DNA of 64,000 bases from 34-65-8 sp046294735 (GTDB taxonomy: Bacteria; Pseudomonadota; Alphaproteobacteria; Sphingomonadales; Sphingomonadaceae): contig JBKBKB010000002.1 of assembly GCA_046294735.1 (NCBI GenBank), positions 434,001-498,000 on the forward strand, written 5' to 3'. Both the position numbers and the translations under genes were made by a program. Numbering within the stretch: position 1 is the first letter of the stretch; each line of letters opens with the position of its first letter. This document shows positions 54,056 through 63,042 of this stretch, one piece after another. The notes beneath the pieces were generated by a model. It did not search any database. It was not told the origin of the DNA and saw nothing but the letters and a program-made list of their open reading frames with translations.

Positions 54056-56263
54056 ATGGACATGAAAACCGGAGAGATGAGCGGCGGATGTCCGTTCACT
54101 GGCGCAGGCGAGACCCGCAGCCTGCTCGGCCGCACCAACCGCGATTGGTGGCCCGATTCGCTCCAGCTCGAAATCCTCAAGGAGAACGGCCGCCGCGCTG
54201 ATCCGATGGACGAGGATTTCGACTATTGCGAGGCGTTCAACGCGCTCGACTACAATGCGCTCAAGGCTGACCTGACCGCGCTGATGACCGACAGCCAGGA
54301 CTGGTGGCCGGCCGACTATGGCCATTACGGCCCGTTCTTCATCCGCATGGCGTGGCACGCAGCCGGCACCTATCGCACCGGTGACGGCCGCGGCGGGGCG
54401 AGCAGCGGCCAGCAGCGCTTTGCCCCGCTCAACTCCTGGCCCGACAACGGCAACCTCGACAAGGCCCGCCGCCTGCTGTGGCCGATCAAGCAGAAGTACG
54501 GCAAGCACATCAGCTGGGCCGACCTGTTCATTCTGACCGGTAACGTAGCCATTGAATCGATGGGCGGCCCGGTGTTCGGCTTCGGCGGCGGCCGCAAGGA
54601 CGTGTTCGAGCCCGAAACCGTGTACTGGGGCACCGAAGAGCAGTGGGTCAACGAAGGCGTTGCTACCCGCATCCGGCCTGATGAAGGCAAGGCGCTCGAA
54701 AACCCGCTGGCCGCAATCCAGATGGGCCTGATCTATGTCAACCCGGAAGGGCCGGGCGGCAACCCGCACGACTGGGACGGGATGGCCCGCGACATGCGCG
54801 AAACCTTCGCCCGGATGGCAATGAACGACGAGGAAGTCGTCGCGCTGACCGCCGGCGGCCACGCCTTCGGCAAGGCCCACGGGGCCAAGCCGGCCGACAC
54901 CTTCGGCGGCGCGCCGGAAGGCGAGCACCTCGCCTTGCAGGGCTTCGGCTGGCTGACCGACAAGGACGAGATCGCCAAGGGCAACATCACCACTTCCGGG
55001 ATTGAAGGCGCGTGGTCGAACAACCCGACCCAGTGGGGTGGCGACTACTTCCGCCTGCTGTTCAAGTACGATTACGAGCTGGTCCAGTCGCCGGCCGGTG
55101 CCAATCAGTGGCAGCCGATCGGCCAGACCGAGGAAGACATGGCGCCTGACGCGCGCGATCCTTCCAAGAAGGTCCCGACCATGATGACCACCGCTGACAT
55201 GGCGCTGAAGCGTGATCCGGAATTCCGCAAGATTTCCGAGCGTTTCCGCGACGACCAGGCGGCTCTCGACGATGCCTTCGCCCGCGCCTGGTTCAAGCTG
55301 TGTCACCGCGACATGGGCCCCAAGGTCCGTTACCTCGGCCCTGAAGTCCCGGCCGAAGACCTGATCTGGCAGGACCCGGTTCCGGCCGGTACGATGCCTT
55401 CGGACGCCGATGTCGCTGCGTTCAAGTCGGCCATTCTCGCCAGCGGCCTGACCGTGAGCGAGCTGGTCAAGGCAGCATGGGCCTCGGCCTCGACCTATCG
55501 CAACTCGGACCACCGCGGCGGTGCCAACGGCGCCCGCGTCCGGCTGGCTCCGCAGGCCAGCTGGAAGGCGAACGATCCGGAGGAACTGGCCAAGGTTCTG
55601 GCCAAGATCGAGGAACTGCGTGGACCTCTGTCGATGGCCGATGCCATTGTGCTGGCCGGCACCGCAGCGGTCGAGAAGGCGGCCAAGGACGCCGGCTTCG
55701 ACGTAACCGTGCCGTTCACCGGCGGCCGCGGCGATGCAAGTGCCGAGCAGACCGATGCCGAAAGCTTCGAGCCGCTTGAGCCGCTGGCCGATGGCTTCCG
55801 CAACTACCTCAAGGGCAAGGCTTCGGTGAAGACCGAGGAACTGCTGGTCGACCGCGCGCACTTGATGGGCCTGTCGATCCCGGAAATGACCGTCCTGGTC
55901 GGCGGGATGCGGGCGCTGGGCGCAGTGGCGGGCAACACCGGCCATGGCGTGCTGACGGAGCGCAAGGGCCAGCTGACCAACGACTTCTTCGTAAACCTGC
56001 TGGACATGGCGACCGAATGGTCGGTGGTCGAGACCAGCGGCGATGAGGAATTCGTCGGCAAGTGCCGCAAGACCGGCGCAGAGAAGTGGCGCGCGACCCG
56101 CACCGACCTGGTGTTCGGTTCCAACTCGCAGCTGCGCGCGGTCGCCGAAGTCTATGCCGAGAACGGGCACGAGGAAAAGTTCGTGCGCGACTTCATCAAG
56201 GCGTGGACCAAGGTGATGAACGCCGACCGGTTCGACCTGAGCTACGCCAAGTACCATCAGTAA
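54056..56263 (+). CDS. katG: Catalase-peroxidase KatG
   Basis: This is a 735-residue bifunctional heme enzyme that breaks down hydrogen peroxide. Distal Arg97, Trp100 and His101 are in FFIRMAWHAAGTY. The covalent Met-Tyr-Trp adduct is complete: Trp100, Tyr in LIYVNPEG and Met in FARMAMND. The proximal His lies in AGGHAFGKAHGA (about residue 272). The C-terminal heme-free half is intact (TDAESFEPLEPLADGFRNY, FGSNSQLRAVAEVY). Monocistronic, with a strong terminator at 56318-56356. An AT-rich region about 50-100 bases upstream may hold peroxide-responsive sites, but I saw no clear OxyR motif. Confidence 0.97.
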   Translation: MDMKTGEMSGGCPFTGAGETRSLLGRTNRDWWPDSLQLEILKENGRRADPMDEDFDYCEAFNALDYNALKADLTALMTDSQDWWPADYGHYGPFFIRMAWHAAGTYRTGDGRGGASSGQQRFAPLNSWPDNGNLDKARRLLWPIKQKYGKHISWADLFILTGNVAIESMGGPVFGFGGGRKDVFEPETVYWGTEEQWVNEGVATRIRPDEGKALENPLAAIQMGLIYVNPEGPGGNPHDWDGMARDMRETFARMAMNDEEVVALTAGGHAFGKAHGAKPADTFGGAPEGEHLALQGFGWLTDKDEIAKGNITTSGIEGAWSNNPTQWGGDYFRLLFKYDYELVQSPAGANQWQPIGQTEEDMAPDARDPSKKVPTMMTTADMALKRDPEFRKISERFRDDQAALDDAFARAWFKLCHRDMGPKVRYLGPEVPAEDLIWQDPVPAGTMPSDADVAAFKSAILASGLTVSELVKAAWASASTYRNSDHRGGANGARVRLAPQASWKANDPEELAKVLAKIEELRGPLSMADAIVLAGTAAVEKAAKDAGFDVTVPFTGGRGDASAEQTDAESFEPLEPLADGFRNYLKGKASVKTEELLVDRAHLMGLSIPEMTVLVGGMRALGAVAGNTGHGVLTERKGQLTNDFFVNLLDMATEWSVVETSGDEEFVGKCRKTGAEKWRATRTDLVFGSNSQLRAVAEVYAENGHEEKFVRDFIKAWTKVMNADRFDLSYAKYHQ

Positions 56264-56317
56264 GCCGCAAGGCAGACTGTTTCCGAAGAGCCGCGAAAGC
56301 CTTCGGGTTGTCGGAAG

Positions 56318-56356
56318 CCGGTCGCTCCTCCCCCCTCCAGGAGCGGCCGGTTTTCT
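56318..56356 (+). terminator. Rho-independent terminator of katG
   Basis: A 12-bp stem (CCGGTCGCTCCT with AGGAGCGGCCGG, one G-U pair) with a 9-base pyrimidine loop is followed by TTTTCT. It begins 55 bases after the katG stop and also lies beyond the end of purT on the other strand. Confidence 0.85.
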
Positions 56357-56434
56357 CGTTCCGACGAGGCAGATACTGCTCGGTTAGGCCGCCTTCCTGA
56401 GACTGGGCCGCCTGATGAACGTAATGATGCTCGG

Positions 56435-57625
56435 CTAACAGCCGTATCCGATGGTGACCCGCCCGGCAGCATCGCGCGCGATGCGGCGGGCGGCATCGGT
56501 ATCCCCGGCAGTGGCCAGCGCCACGCCCATGCGGCGATAAGGGCGGCTGGTCGGCTTGGCGAAGATCCGCACATCGGCCCCGCCTTCCATCGCTTCGGCC
56601 AGCCCGGAATAGGACACGGTTTCGCTGTCCCGGTCCGCCAGGATCACCGCACTGGCGGCAGGGCAAGCGCCGACCTCGGCGGGCACATGCAGCCCCATGA
56701 TCGCGCGGGCGTGGAGATCGAACTCGGTCAGGTTCTGGCTCACCAGCGTGACCATGCCGGTATCGTGCGGGCGCGGGGAAAGCTCGGAGAAGATTACCGC
56801 CTCGCCACCCTGTTCGTTCTTGGCAACGAAGAACTCGACCCCGAACAGGCCCCAGCCTTTGCCCTGCCCTTGCAGCGCCTCCACCACCTTGGCCGCCATA
56901 TCCTGCGCTTGCGCCACCGCGTTCTCGCTCATCGGCGTGGGCTGCCAGCTTTCCTGATAGTCGCCGCGTTCCTGCCGATGCCCGATCGGCGGGCAGAAGG
57001 TGATCCCGCCCGCGTGACGCACGGTCAGCAGAGTGATCTCGTAGTCGAAGTCGACGAACTGCTCGACGATCACGCGGGCCCGGTCGCCGCGCATCCCGGC
57101 CACGGCATAGTCCCACGCCGCCTCCAGCCCGTCTGCGCTGTCGACCTTGCTCTGGCCCTTGCCACTGGACGACATGACCGGCTTGATCACGCAGGGGAAG
57201 CCCGTGAACGCCGCTGCCTCGCGCACTTCGGCGAGGCTCTCGGCATAGCGGTAGCGCGAAGTGACCAGCCCCAGCTCGCCCGCCGCCAGATCGCGGATGG
57301 CATCGCGGTTCATCGTCAACTGGGTTGCGCGGGCAGAGGGCACGACGTTGAACCCTTCGGCTTCCAGTTCGGCCAGCACTTCGGTGCGAATCGCCTCGAT
57401 TTCCGGCACGATATAGTCGGGCCGGTGCTTCTGAGCGACCGCACGCAGCGCCGCGCCATCGAGCATCGAGAACACCTCGCGCCCATCCGCCAGCTGCATT
57501 GCAGGGGCATTGTCGTAGGCATCGCAGGCAATCACCCGCGCGCCCAGCCGCTTGGCCGACACGACAAACTCGCGCCCCAGCTCGCCCGAACCGAGCAGCA
57601 GGATGGTGGCGGTGTGGCCGGTCAT
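56435..57625 (-). CDS. purT: Formate-dependent phosphoribosylglycinamide formyltransferase
   Basis: This is a 396-residue ATP-grasp enzyme that adds a formyl group to GAR using formate and ATP. N-terminal ATILLLGSGELGREFVVSAKRLG, ATP-grasp segments PVMSSSGKGQSKV (about residues 149-161) and GVEFFVAKNEQGGEAVIFSELSPRPHDTGMVTL, and the C-terminal GVALATAGDTDAARRIA are standard. PurU, encoded about 4 kb away on the same strand, makes the formate. LysC lies just upstream (5-base gap). Confidence 0.97.
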   Translation of the reverse strand: MTGHTATILLLGSGELGREFVVSAKRLGARVIACDAYDNAPAMQLADGREVFSMLDGAALRAVAQKHRPDYIVPEIEAIRTEVLAELEAEGFNVVPSARATQLTMNRDAIRDLAAGELGLVTSRYRYAESLAEVREAAAFTGFPCVIKPVMSSSGKGQSKVDSADGLEAAWDYAVAGMRGDRARVIVEQFVDFDYEITLLTVRHAGGITFCPPIGHRQERGDYQESWQPTPMSENAVAQAQDMAAKVVEALQGQGKGWGLFGVEFFVAKNEQGGEAVIFSELSPRPHDTGMVTLVSQNLTEFDLHARAIMGLHVPAEVGACPAASAVILADRDSETVSYSGLAEAMEGGADVRIFAKPTSRPYRRMGVALATAGDTDAARRIARDAAGRVTIGYGC

Positions 57626-57630
57626 GCGGC

Positions 57631-58911
57631 TCAGGCCGCCTCATCCTGGGCATCCAGACCATAGGCGGTGTGCAGCACGCGGACGGCGAGTTCGGTCTCG
57701 TCCTCGTCGATCATCACGCTGACCTTGATCTCGCTGGTCGAGATCGCCTGGATGTTGATGCCGCGGTCGGACAGGGCGCGGAACATGGTGCTGGCAACGC
57801 CCGCGTGGCTCTTCATGCCGACGCCGACCACGCTGATCTTGGCGATCTTGCTGTCGGTGATGATCCGGTTGAAACCGATCACGTCGCGCTTGTCCTCCAG
57901 CAGCGCCTGCGCGCGGGCGAGGTCCGCCTGCGGCACGGTGAAGGTCACGTCGGTCTCGCCTTTGTCGCGGCCGACGTTCTGGATGATCATGTCGACGTTA
58001 ATGCTGGCCGCGGCGAGCGGTTCGAAGATGTTGGCGACCGCACCGGGCCGGTCGGGCACGCGGGTGAGGATCACCTTGGCTTCGTTCTTGTCGTGCGCGA
58101 TCCCGGTCACAAGCTGGCGTTCCATGTCGCCGTTCTCCACCAATTGGTCCATTTCCCGTTCCGACACGATCATCGTGCCGGGCAAATCGTCGGCAGGCAC
58201 GGCATCATCGCCCAGGAAGCTGGAGAGCACCTGCACCCGCACCCCTTCCTTCATGGCGAGGCTGACCGAGCGGGTCTGCAGCACCTTGGCCCCGACTGAC
58301 GCCAGTTCGAGCATTTCCTCGTAGGTCACCGCCTTCTGCTTCTTCGCCTTGGCGACGATGCGCGGATCAGTGGTGTAGACCCCGTCGACATCTGTGTAGA
58401 TGTCGCACCGGTCAGCCTTGACCGCGGCGGCCACAGCGACCGCGCTGGTATCCGACCCACCGCGCCCCAACGTCGTCACCCGGCCAGCGGCGGAAAGGCC
58501 CTGGAACCCGGGGATGACCGCGATCTCGCCCGCCTGCATCGAAGCGATCAGCGCTTCGGCAGCGATCTCATCGACCCGCGCCTTGGCATGGGCTTCGATC
58601 GTCTGAATCGGCAATTGCCACCCGAGCCAGCTGCGCGCCTTGCAGCCCAATGCCTGAAGCGTCAACGCGAGCAAGCCGGAGGTGACCTGCTCGCCGCTGG
58701 CCACGACCACGTCGTATTCCGCCGGATCGAACAGCGGGTTCGCCTCGCGGCAGAAATTGACCAGCCGGTCGGTCTCCCCCGCCATCGCTGAGACGACCAC
58801 CGCGACTTCGTGCCCGGCGGCCTGCTGGCGGCGCACGATCTGGGCCACGCGCCGGATGCGCTCGGTCCCGGCCATGCTGGTGCCGCCGAATTTCATCACG
58901 ATACGGGCCAA
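57631..58911 (-). CDS. lysC: Aspartate kinase
   Basis: This is a 426-residue enzyme catalysing the first step of the Lys/Met/Thr pathway. The kinase domain opens with ARIVMKFGGTSMAGTERI and contains GRGGSDTSAVAVAAAVKADRCDIYTDVDGVYTTDPRIV (about residues 170-210). Two ACT domains follow (VILTRVPDRPGAVANIFEPLA and VVGVGMKSHAGVASTMFRALSDRGINIQAISTSEIKVSVMI) for amino-acid feedback control. It heads the lysC-purT unit. Divergent from ubiG with only 51 bases between. Confidence 0.97.
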   Translation of the reverse strand: MARIVMKFGGTSMAGTERIRRVAQIVRRQQAAGHEVAVVVSAMAGETDRLVNFCREANPLFDPAEYDVVVASGEQVTSGLLALTLQALGCKARSWLGWQLPIQTIEAHAKARVDEIAAEALIASMQAGEIAVIPGFQGLSAAGRVTTLGRGGSDTSAVAVAAAVKADRCDIYTDVDGVYTTDPRIVAKAKKQKAVTYEEMLELASVGAKVLQTRSVSLAMKEGVRVQVLSSFLGDDAVPADDLPGTMIVSEREMDQLVENGDMERQLVTGIAHDKNEAKVILTRVPDRPGAVANIFEPLAAASINVDMIIQNVGRDKGETDVTFTVPQADLARAQALLEDKRDVIGFNRIITDSKIAKISVVGVGMKSHAGVASTMFRALSDRGINIQAISTSEIKVSVMIDEDETELAVRVLHTAYGLDAQDEAA

Positions 58912-58962
58912 GCGGGCGTCTCCGTGCTGGATGCTGTGCGTGGGTGCTGCTAGCCATCAGGC

Positions 58963-59739
58963 ATGACCGATGCAACCACGCACACGCGTAGCAATTCTAC
59001 GCCCCAGCAAAAACCGGGCACCACGACCATCCGCCCGGAAGAGGCCGCCCATTTCGGACAGCTGGCGCGGGAATGGTGGGATCCCCGGGGTTCCTCGGCC
59101 ATGCTCCACCGGCTGAACCCGGTGCGGCTGGCCTTCCTGCGGGACGCGATCGACCGGCACTGGGCTCTGTCCCCCGCCTCCGGCAAGCCGCTGGCGGGCA
59201 AGAGCGCGCTCGATGTTGGCTGCGGCGCGGGGCTGCTGTGCGAGCCGCTGGCCCGGCTCGGCGCGGAGGTGACGGGGGTTGACGCCGCGCCGGAGAACGT
59301 CGCCGCCGCCGCTGCCCATGCCGAAAGTTCCGGGCTCGATGTGCGCTACATGGCCGGCGAGGTCGGCGCGCTCGACATTGGCCAGTTCGACCTCGTCACC
59401 GCGTTGGAGGTGATCGAACACGTTGCTGACAAGCGCGCCTTCATCGCCGCGCTGGCGGCACGGCTGGCGCCCGGCGGATTGCTGGTCCTGTCCACCCCCA
59501 ACCGGACCGCCAAGAGCCGCCTGCTGCTGGTTGACGGGGCCGAGACGCTTGGACTGATTCCGCGCGGCACACACCACTGGGAGGACTTTATCGCGCCCGA
59601 GGAACTGGACGACCTGCTGGGGGAAGCCGGTTTTGCGGTCGGCGCAATGCAGGGCATTGCCTTCTCCCCTTCGCGCGGGCTGCACCTGTCGGCAGACCTG
59701 TCGCTCAACTATATCCTGTCGGCAACACGCCGGGATTAG
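58963..59739 (+). CDS. ubiG: Ubiquinone biosynthesis O-methyltransferase
   Basis: This is a 258-residue SAM-dependent enzyme that performs the two O-methylations of ubiquinone. SAM motif I is ALDVGCGAGLLCEPLARLG (residues about 80-98), then VTGVDAAPENVAAA, LVTALEVIEHVAD (about 145), and VLSTPNRTAKSRL. The variable N-terminus has EEAAHFGQLAREWWDPRGSSAMLHRLNPVRL, typical for UbiG. It shares a 51-base divergent promoter region with lysC. Its end overlaps the convergent glycerophosphodiesterase. Confidence 0.96.
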   Translation: MTDATTHTRSNSTPQQKPGTTTIRPEEAAHFGQLAREWWDPRGSSAMLHRLNPVRLAFLRDAIDRHWALSPASGKPLAGKSALDVGCGAGLLCEPLARLGAEVTGVDAAPENVAAAAAHAESSGLDVRYMAGEVGALDIGQFDLVTALEVIEHVADKRAFIAALAARLAPGGLLVLSTPNRTAKSRLLLVDGAETLGLIPRGTHHWEDFIAPEELDDLLGEAGFAVGAMQGIAFSPSRGLHLSADLSLNYILSATRRD

Positions 59740-60779
59740 CGGCAGCCCTTCCCCGCGCGCGCCGCCACGGCCAGCGCCGGATCGTCGGTGAACACACCCG
59801 CCACACCGGCATCGGCGAGCATGGAAAACAGCGTTTCCATGCACCCGCGTGCGCCCTCCCCGCCAGGTTGGCGCAGGATCGGCGGAAGGAATGCGTTCTC
59901 TTTGCGCAGAGTCCAGGCGTGGACCTGCAGCCCGGCCTTGCGGGCATCGGTCACCAGCGCAGTCGGCTGGCCGTCGCTGCCGATCACCAGCCGCATGTCC
60001 GCGCCAACTGCATCGGCATATCCGGCCACGGCGGCAAGGCCGGTCGGGCTGATCATTTCGGCATAGGTCATGGCCGGTTCGTCCGCCGGACCGCCGTCAA
60101 CCGAGACCAACTGCACCAGCCGGAACCCGCTGCGCTGCTTCAATCGCCGCAGGGGGGCGATCTCGAAGCTCTGGATGAATACCGGATCGTCCGGTGTCAC
60201 CCCCAGCCGCTTGAGCTCCAGCAGCAGCAGGTCGACCGTGTCGATCCCCTCGGTCTGGAGCAGGAAGTGCGGGTGCTTTAGCTCCGGATAGATCCCGATT
60301 CGGCGCCCGGTCTCCGCTTCCTTGGCGCGGACCAGCCTGACCACTTCTTCCAGCGTCGGCACCTGCCACAGCCCATCAAACGGCACGTTCTGCGGGCGCA
60401 AACCGGGCAGGCGTTCGCGTGCGCGCAAGGTGCGTAATTCAGCCAGGGTGAAATCCTCCGCGAACCAGCCCGTCACCAGCACGCCGTCGATCGTCTTGGA
60501 GCGCTGGCGATCGGCGAACTCGGTGCGGCTGGCAACATCGGTGGTCTCCGAAATCTCGTTCTCGTGCCGGGCGACCAGCACGCCGTCCCTCGTCACCACC
60601 AAATCCGGCTCGATAAAATCCGCCCCCTGGTCAATGCCGCGCTCGTAGGCCGCCAGGGTATGTTCGGGCCGGTCACCGCTGGCCCCCCGATGGGCGATCA
60701 CCAGCACCTCTGCTGCAGCTGGAACAGAGCCCATCATAACCCCCATCGCCATGACCATCTTCAGAACTGTCCTCAACAC
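59736..60779 (-). CDS. glpQ: Glycerophosphodiester phosphodiesterase (periplasmic GlpQ type)
   Basis: This is a 347-residue secreted enzyme that splits glycerophosphodiesters to glycerol 3-phosphate plus alcohol. Signal peptide: LKMVMAMGVMMGSVPAAAE. Catalytic motifs are AHRGASGDRPEHTLAAYERGIDQGADFIEPDLVVTRDG (residues about 29-65), with the key His in AHRG and Glu/Asp in EPDL, and the second His in VARHENEI. IYPELKHPHFL is also seen. The GTG start at 60779, with GGGAGG 7 bases upstream, fits best. The start overlaps the ArsC-like stop. Confidence 0.92.
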   Translation of the reverse strand: MLRTVLKMVMAMGVMMGSVPAAAEVLVIAHRGASGDRPEHTLAAYERGIDQGADFIEPDLVVTRDGVLVARHENEISETTDVASRTEFADRQRSKTIDGVLVTGWFAEDFTLAELRTLRARERLPGLRPQNVPFDGLWQVPTLEEVVRLVRAKEAETGRRIGIYPELKHPHFLLQTEGIDTVDLLLLELKRLGVTPDDPVFIQSFEIAPLRRLKQRSGFRLVQLVSVDGGPADEPAMTYAEMISPTGLAAVAGYADAVGADMRLVIGSDGQPTALVTDARKAGLQVHAWTLRKENAFLPPILRQPGGEGARGCMETLFSMLADAGVAGVFTDDPALAVAARAGKGCR

Positions 60780-61120
60780 AAGGCATCCTCCCACGCGTTG
60801 GCATCAAACCCGATCAGCACGCCGCCCGGATATTCCACCACCGGGCGCTTGATCAGGCTGGGCTGGTCCATCATCAGCGCAATGGCCTGATCCCGGCCCA
60901 ACGCCTGCTTGTCTGCCTCGGGCAGCGCGCGGAACGTGGTTCCCCGCCGGTTGAGCACGAATTCCCATCCCGCCGTCTCGCACCACCGGGCCAGCCTTCC
61001 GGCGTCTGCTCCGACCTTCTTGTAATCGTGGAAGGCATAGGAAATGCTGTGGTCATCCAGCCACTTGCGTGCCTTCTTGACCGTATCGCAGTTGGGAATG
61101 CCATAAAGCGCGATTGCCAT
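60773..61120 (-). CDS. ArsC/Spx-family reductase-like protein (YffB type)
   Basis: This is a 115-residue protein. The thioredoxin-like fold has GIPNCDTVKKARKWL (residues about 7-21) and LIKRPVVEYPGG (about 89). It has one redox cysteine in the N-terminal motif, as in YffB and Spx, not the Cys-x4-Arg of arsenate reductases. Role unknown, perhaps glutathione-linked. It is cotranscribed with glpQ by overlap. Confidence 0.9.
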   Translation of the reverse strand: MAIALYGIPNCDTVKKARKWLDDHSISYAFHDYKKVGADAGRLARWCETAGWEFVLNRRGTTFRALPEADKQALGRDQAIALMMDQPSLIKRPVVEYPGGVLIGFDANAWEDALC

Positions 61121-61229
61121 GTGTGAACCTTTGCCATCCGAGCAGTAGAGGGACGCTGATACACAGCGTGCTTGACCCGTGTGTCCGCTTCGTGAAAGCA
61201 AGCGGCCCACGCTGCAAGGGAAAATCCTT

Positions 61230-61640
61230 ATGCCGTTCCGCAACGCTGATCTCGGAACCCAAATGGGTGCGCGTAGTGCCGCACAGCAAGGCGCACTCGG
61301 CTGCCTGCTGCTGGGCGGTCTGACCATTGCTGCCGCTTTCCTGTCATCAAGCGTGCTCGACCCGGCCACGCTGCAAGGCAAGATCGGGCTCGGACTGGTT
61401 GCGATCCAGGCGACGGTCTGTTTCGTGGCCGGGTACCGGCTGTGGAACGGAAAGGGCGCTTACTGGGCGATGGCCGTGGCACTGCTGCAGGTGATCGAAA
61501 TCGCCACCAAGCTGATCACGATGACGGCGCTGCCGGGTCTGATCATCAGCGCGGTCTTGTTGCTGGTGGTGATCCAGGGCATTCGCGGGGCTCTGGCGCT
61601 GCGCCGGCTGAAAGCGGAAACGGCTACGCCGTCCAGCTAG
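61230..61640 (+). CDS. Small membrane protein of unknown function
   Basis: This is a 136-residue protein with four predicted hydrophobic helices (ALGCLLLGGLTIAAAFL, IGLGLVAIQATVCFVAGY, AYWAMAVALLQVIEI, GLIISAVLLLVVIQGIRGAL). No family recognised. The start ATG at 61230 is 9 bases from AAGGG; alternative starts at 61179 and 61266 are possible. Its end overlaps the convergent ruvC. Confidence 0.65.
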   Translation: MPFRNADLGTQMGARSAAQQGALGCLLLGGLTIAAAFLSSSVLDPATLQGKIGLGLVAIQATVCFVAGYRLWNGKGAYWAMAVALLQVIEIATKLITMTALPGLIISAVLLLVVIQGIRGALALRRLKAETATPSS

Positions 61641-62134
61641 GCTGCGTTGTCGCCATGGCCCAGTTGCGCGGCGGCAATCGCCACCGCGAGGGCATCGGCA
61701 GCATCGGCCCCCGCCATGGAAACGCCGGGCAGCAGCACCTTGAGCATGGCCTGAACCTGTGCCTTCTCCGCCGCCCCGGTGCCGACCAGCGCCTTCTTCA
61801 CCAGGCGCGCGGCATGTTCGCTGACCGGCAAGCCGGCTGCGCCGCACGCCGCCAGCACCACGCCCCGCGCCTGCGCCAGCTTGAGCGTCGATTGCGGATT
61901 GGTGTTGAGGAACACTTCCTCTACCGCCGCCCGGTCAGGCCGGTGGGCGGCAATCACCGCTGCAACCCCGGCCTGCAGCGCGGCCAATCGCTGCGCCATC
62001 GGTTCACCCGTGCTGGTTTTGATCTGGCCGTTGGCGACGTGGCTCAGCCGCGAACCCACGCTGCGGACCAGGCCCCAGCCGGTGCAGCTGAGCGAGGGAT
62101 CGAGGCCAAGGATCAAGGTCACAGTCCACACCAT
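61637..62134 (-). CDS. ruvC: Crossover junction endodeoxyribonuclease RuvC
   Basis: This is a 165-residue Holliday junction resolvase. The RNase H-like fold starts ILGLDPSLSCTGWGLV (first catalytic Asp at residue 12), then EEVFLNTNPQSTLKLAQARGV (about residues 71-91), LVKKALVGTGAAEKAQVQAML and the last acidic pair in GADAADALAVAI. Start at 62134 is likely; a GTG 12 bases further in is possible. YebC lies upstream with an 87-base gap, a common pairing. Confidence 0.96.
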   Translation of the reverse strand: MVWTVTLILGLDPSLSCTGWGLVRSVGSRLSHVANGQIKTSTGEPMAQRLAALQAGVAAVIAAHRPDRAAVEEVFLNTNPQSTLKLAQARGVVLAACGAAGLPVSEHAARLVKKALVGTGAAEKAQVQAMLKVLLPGVSMAGADAADALAVAIAAAQLGHGDNAA

Positions 62135-62221
62135 CCGTTTGGTTCGAGCGGAGGCGAGAACCGCGGCGACCTGTGGGCAGTCGAAGGGCTCGGCCCGAAC
62201 GGCCAGACTAAAGACGAGGTC

Positions 62222-62965
62222 TTAACCCAGCTTCTCCATCACCGCGTCGTCGATCTCGTAATTGCCCCACACGGTCTGGACATCGTCATCATCCTCCAGC
62301 GCGTCGATCAGCTTGATCAGCGTTGCAGCATCGCCTTCGCCGACGTTCACGGTCAGGTTCGGCTTCCATGCCAGCTTGACGCTTTCCGCCTCGCCCAGCA
62401 CGGCTTCCAGCGCCTTGGCGACTTCGTGCAGGCCGTCCATTCCGGTCCAGATTACGTGGCCATCGTCGGAACTCTCGACATCGTCAGCGCCAGCCTCGAT
62501 CGCCGCTTCCAGCACCTTTTCCTCGTCGCCCGCGCTGGCTGGATATTCGATCAGGCCGAGCCGTTCGAACCCGTGGCTGACCGCACCACTGGCGCCGAGG
62601 TTACCGCCGTTCTTGCTGAACGCGGTGCGGACATTGGTGGCGGTACGGTTGCGGTTGTCGGTCAGCGCCTCGACGATCAGCGCCACCCCGCCCGGGCCAT
62701 AGCCTTCGTAGCGGATTTCCTCGTAATCCTCGCCGCCCGCCATGCTCGCCTTGTCGATCGCGCGCTGGATATTGTCCTTCGGCATCGATTGCGACTTGGC
62801 CGCGTTGACCGCGAGGCGCAGCCGCGGGTTCATGTCCGGATCGGGCATGCCCATCTTGGCCGCAACAGTAATCTCGCGGCTGAGCTTGGAGAACATCGCC
62901 GAGCGCTTCTTGTCCTGCGCGCCCTTGCGATGCATGATGTTCTTGAACTTGGAATGGCCTGCCAT
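62222..62965 (-). CDS. yebC: YebC/PmpR family protein
   Basis: This is a 247-residue protein, now understood to help translate polyproline stretches and also reported as a transcriptional regulator. The opening MAGHSKFKNIMHRKGAQDKKR is the family hallmark, with GYGPGGVALIVEALTDNRNRT (about residues 90-110) and AVSHGFERLGLI. Start at 62965 is set by the MAGHSK motif; reading further upstream lengthens it into non-conserved sequence. It sits before ruvC. Confidence 0.96.
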   Translation of the reverse strand: MAGHSKFKNIMHRKGAQDKKRSAMFSKLSREITVAAKMGMPDPDMNPRLRLAVNAAKSQSMPKDNIQRAIDKASMAGGEDYEEIRYEGYGPGGVALIVEALTDNRNRTATNVRTAFSKNGGNLGASGAVSHGFERLGLIEYPASAGDEEKVLEAAIEAGADDVESSDDGHVIWTGMDGLHEVAKALEAVLGEAESVKLAWKPNLTVNVGEGDAATLIKLIDALEDDDDVQTVWGNYEIDDAVMEKLG

Positions 62966-63042
62966 GGGTGCCCGCTTTGCATACCTGTGTAGAGTTGGAA
63001 TGCCTTGGCCCCTAGCGAAAGGGCGCGCAGCGGGCAACGCCC

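Noticed and set aside
54032..56257. A long open frame opposite katG, about 741 codons
   Set aside because: It is a mirror of katG in a GC-rich gene; no domain, start signal or family match. Similar antisense frames lie opposite putA, the acyl-CoA synthetase and the quinohemoprotein gene.
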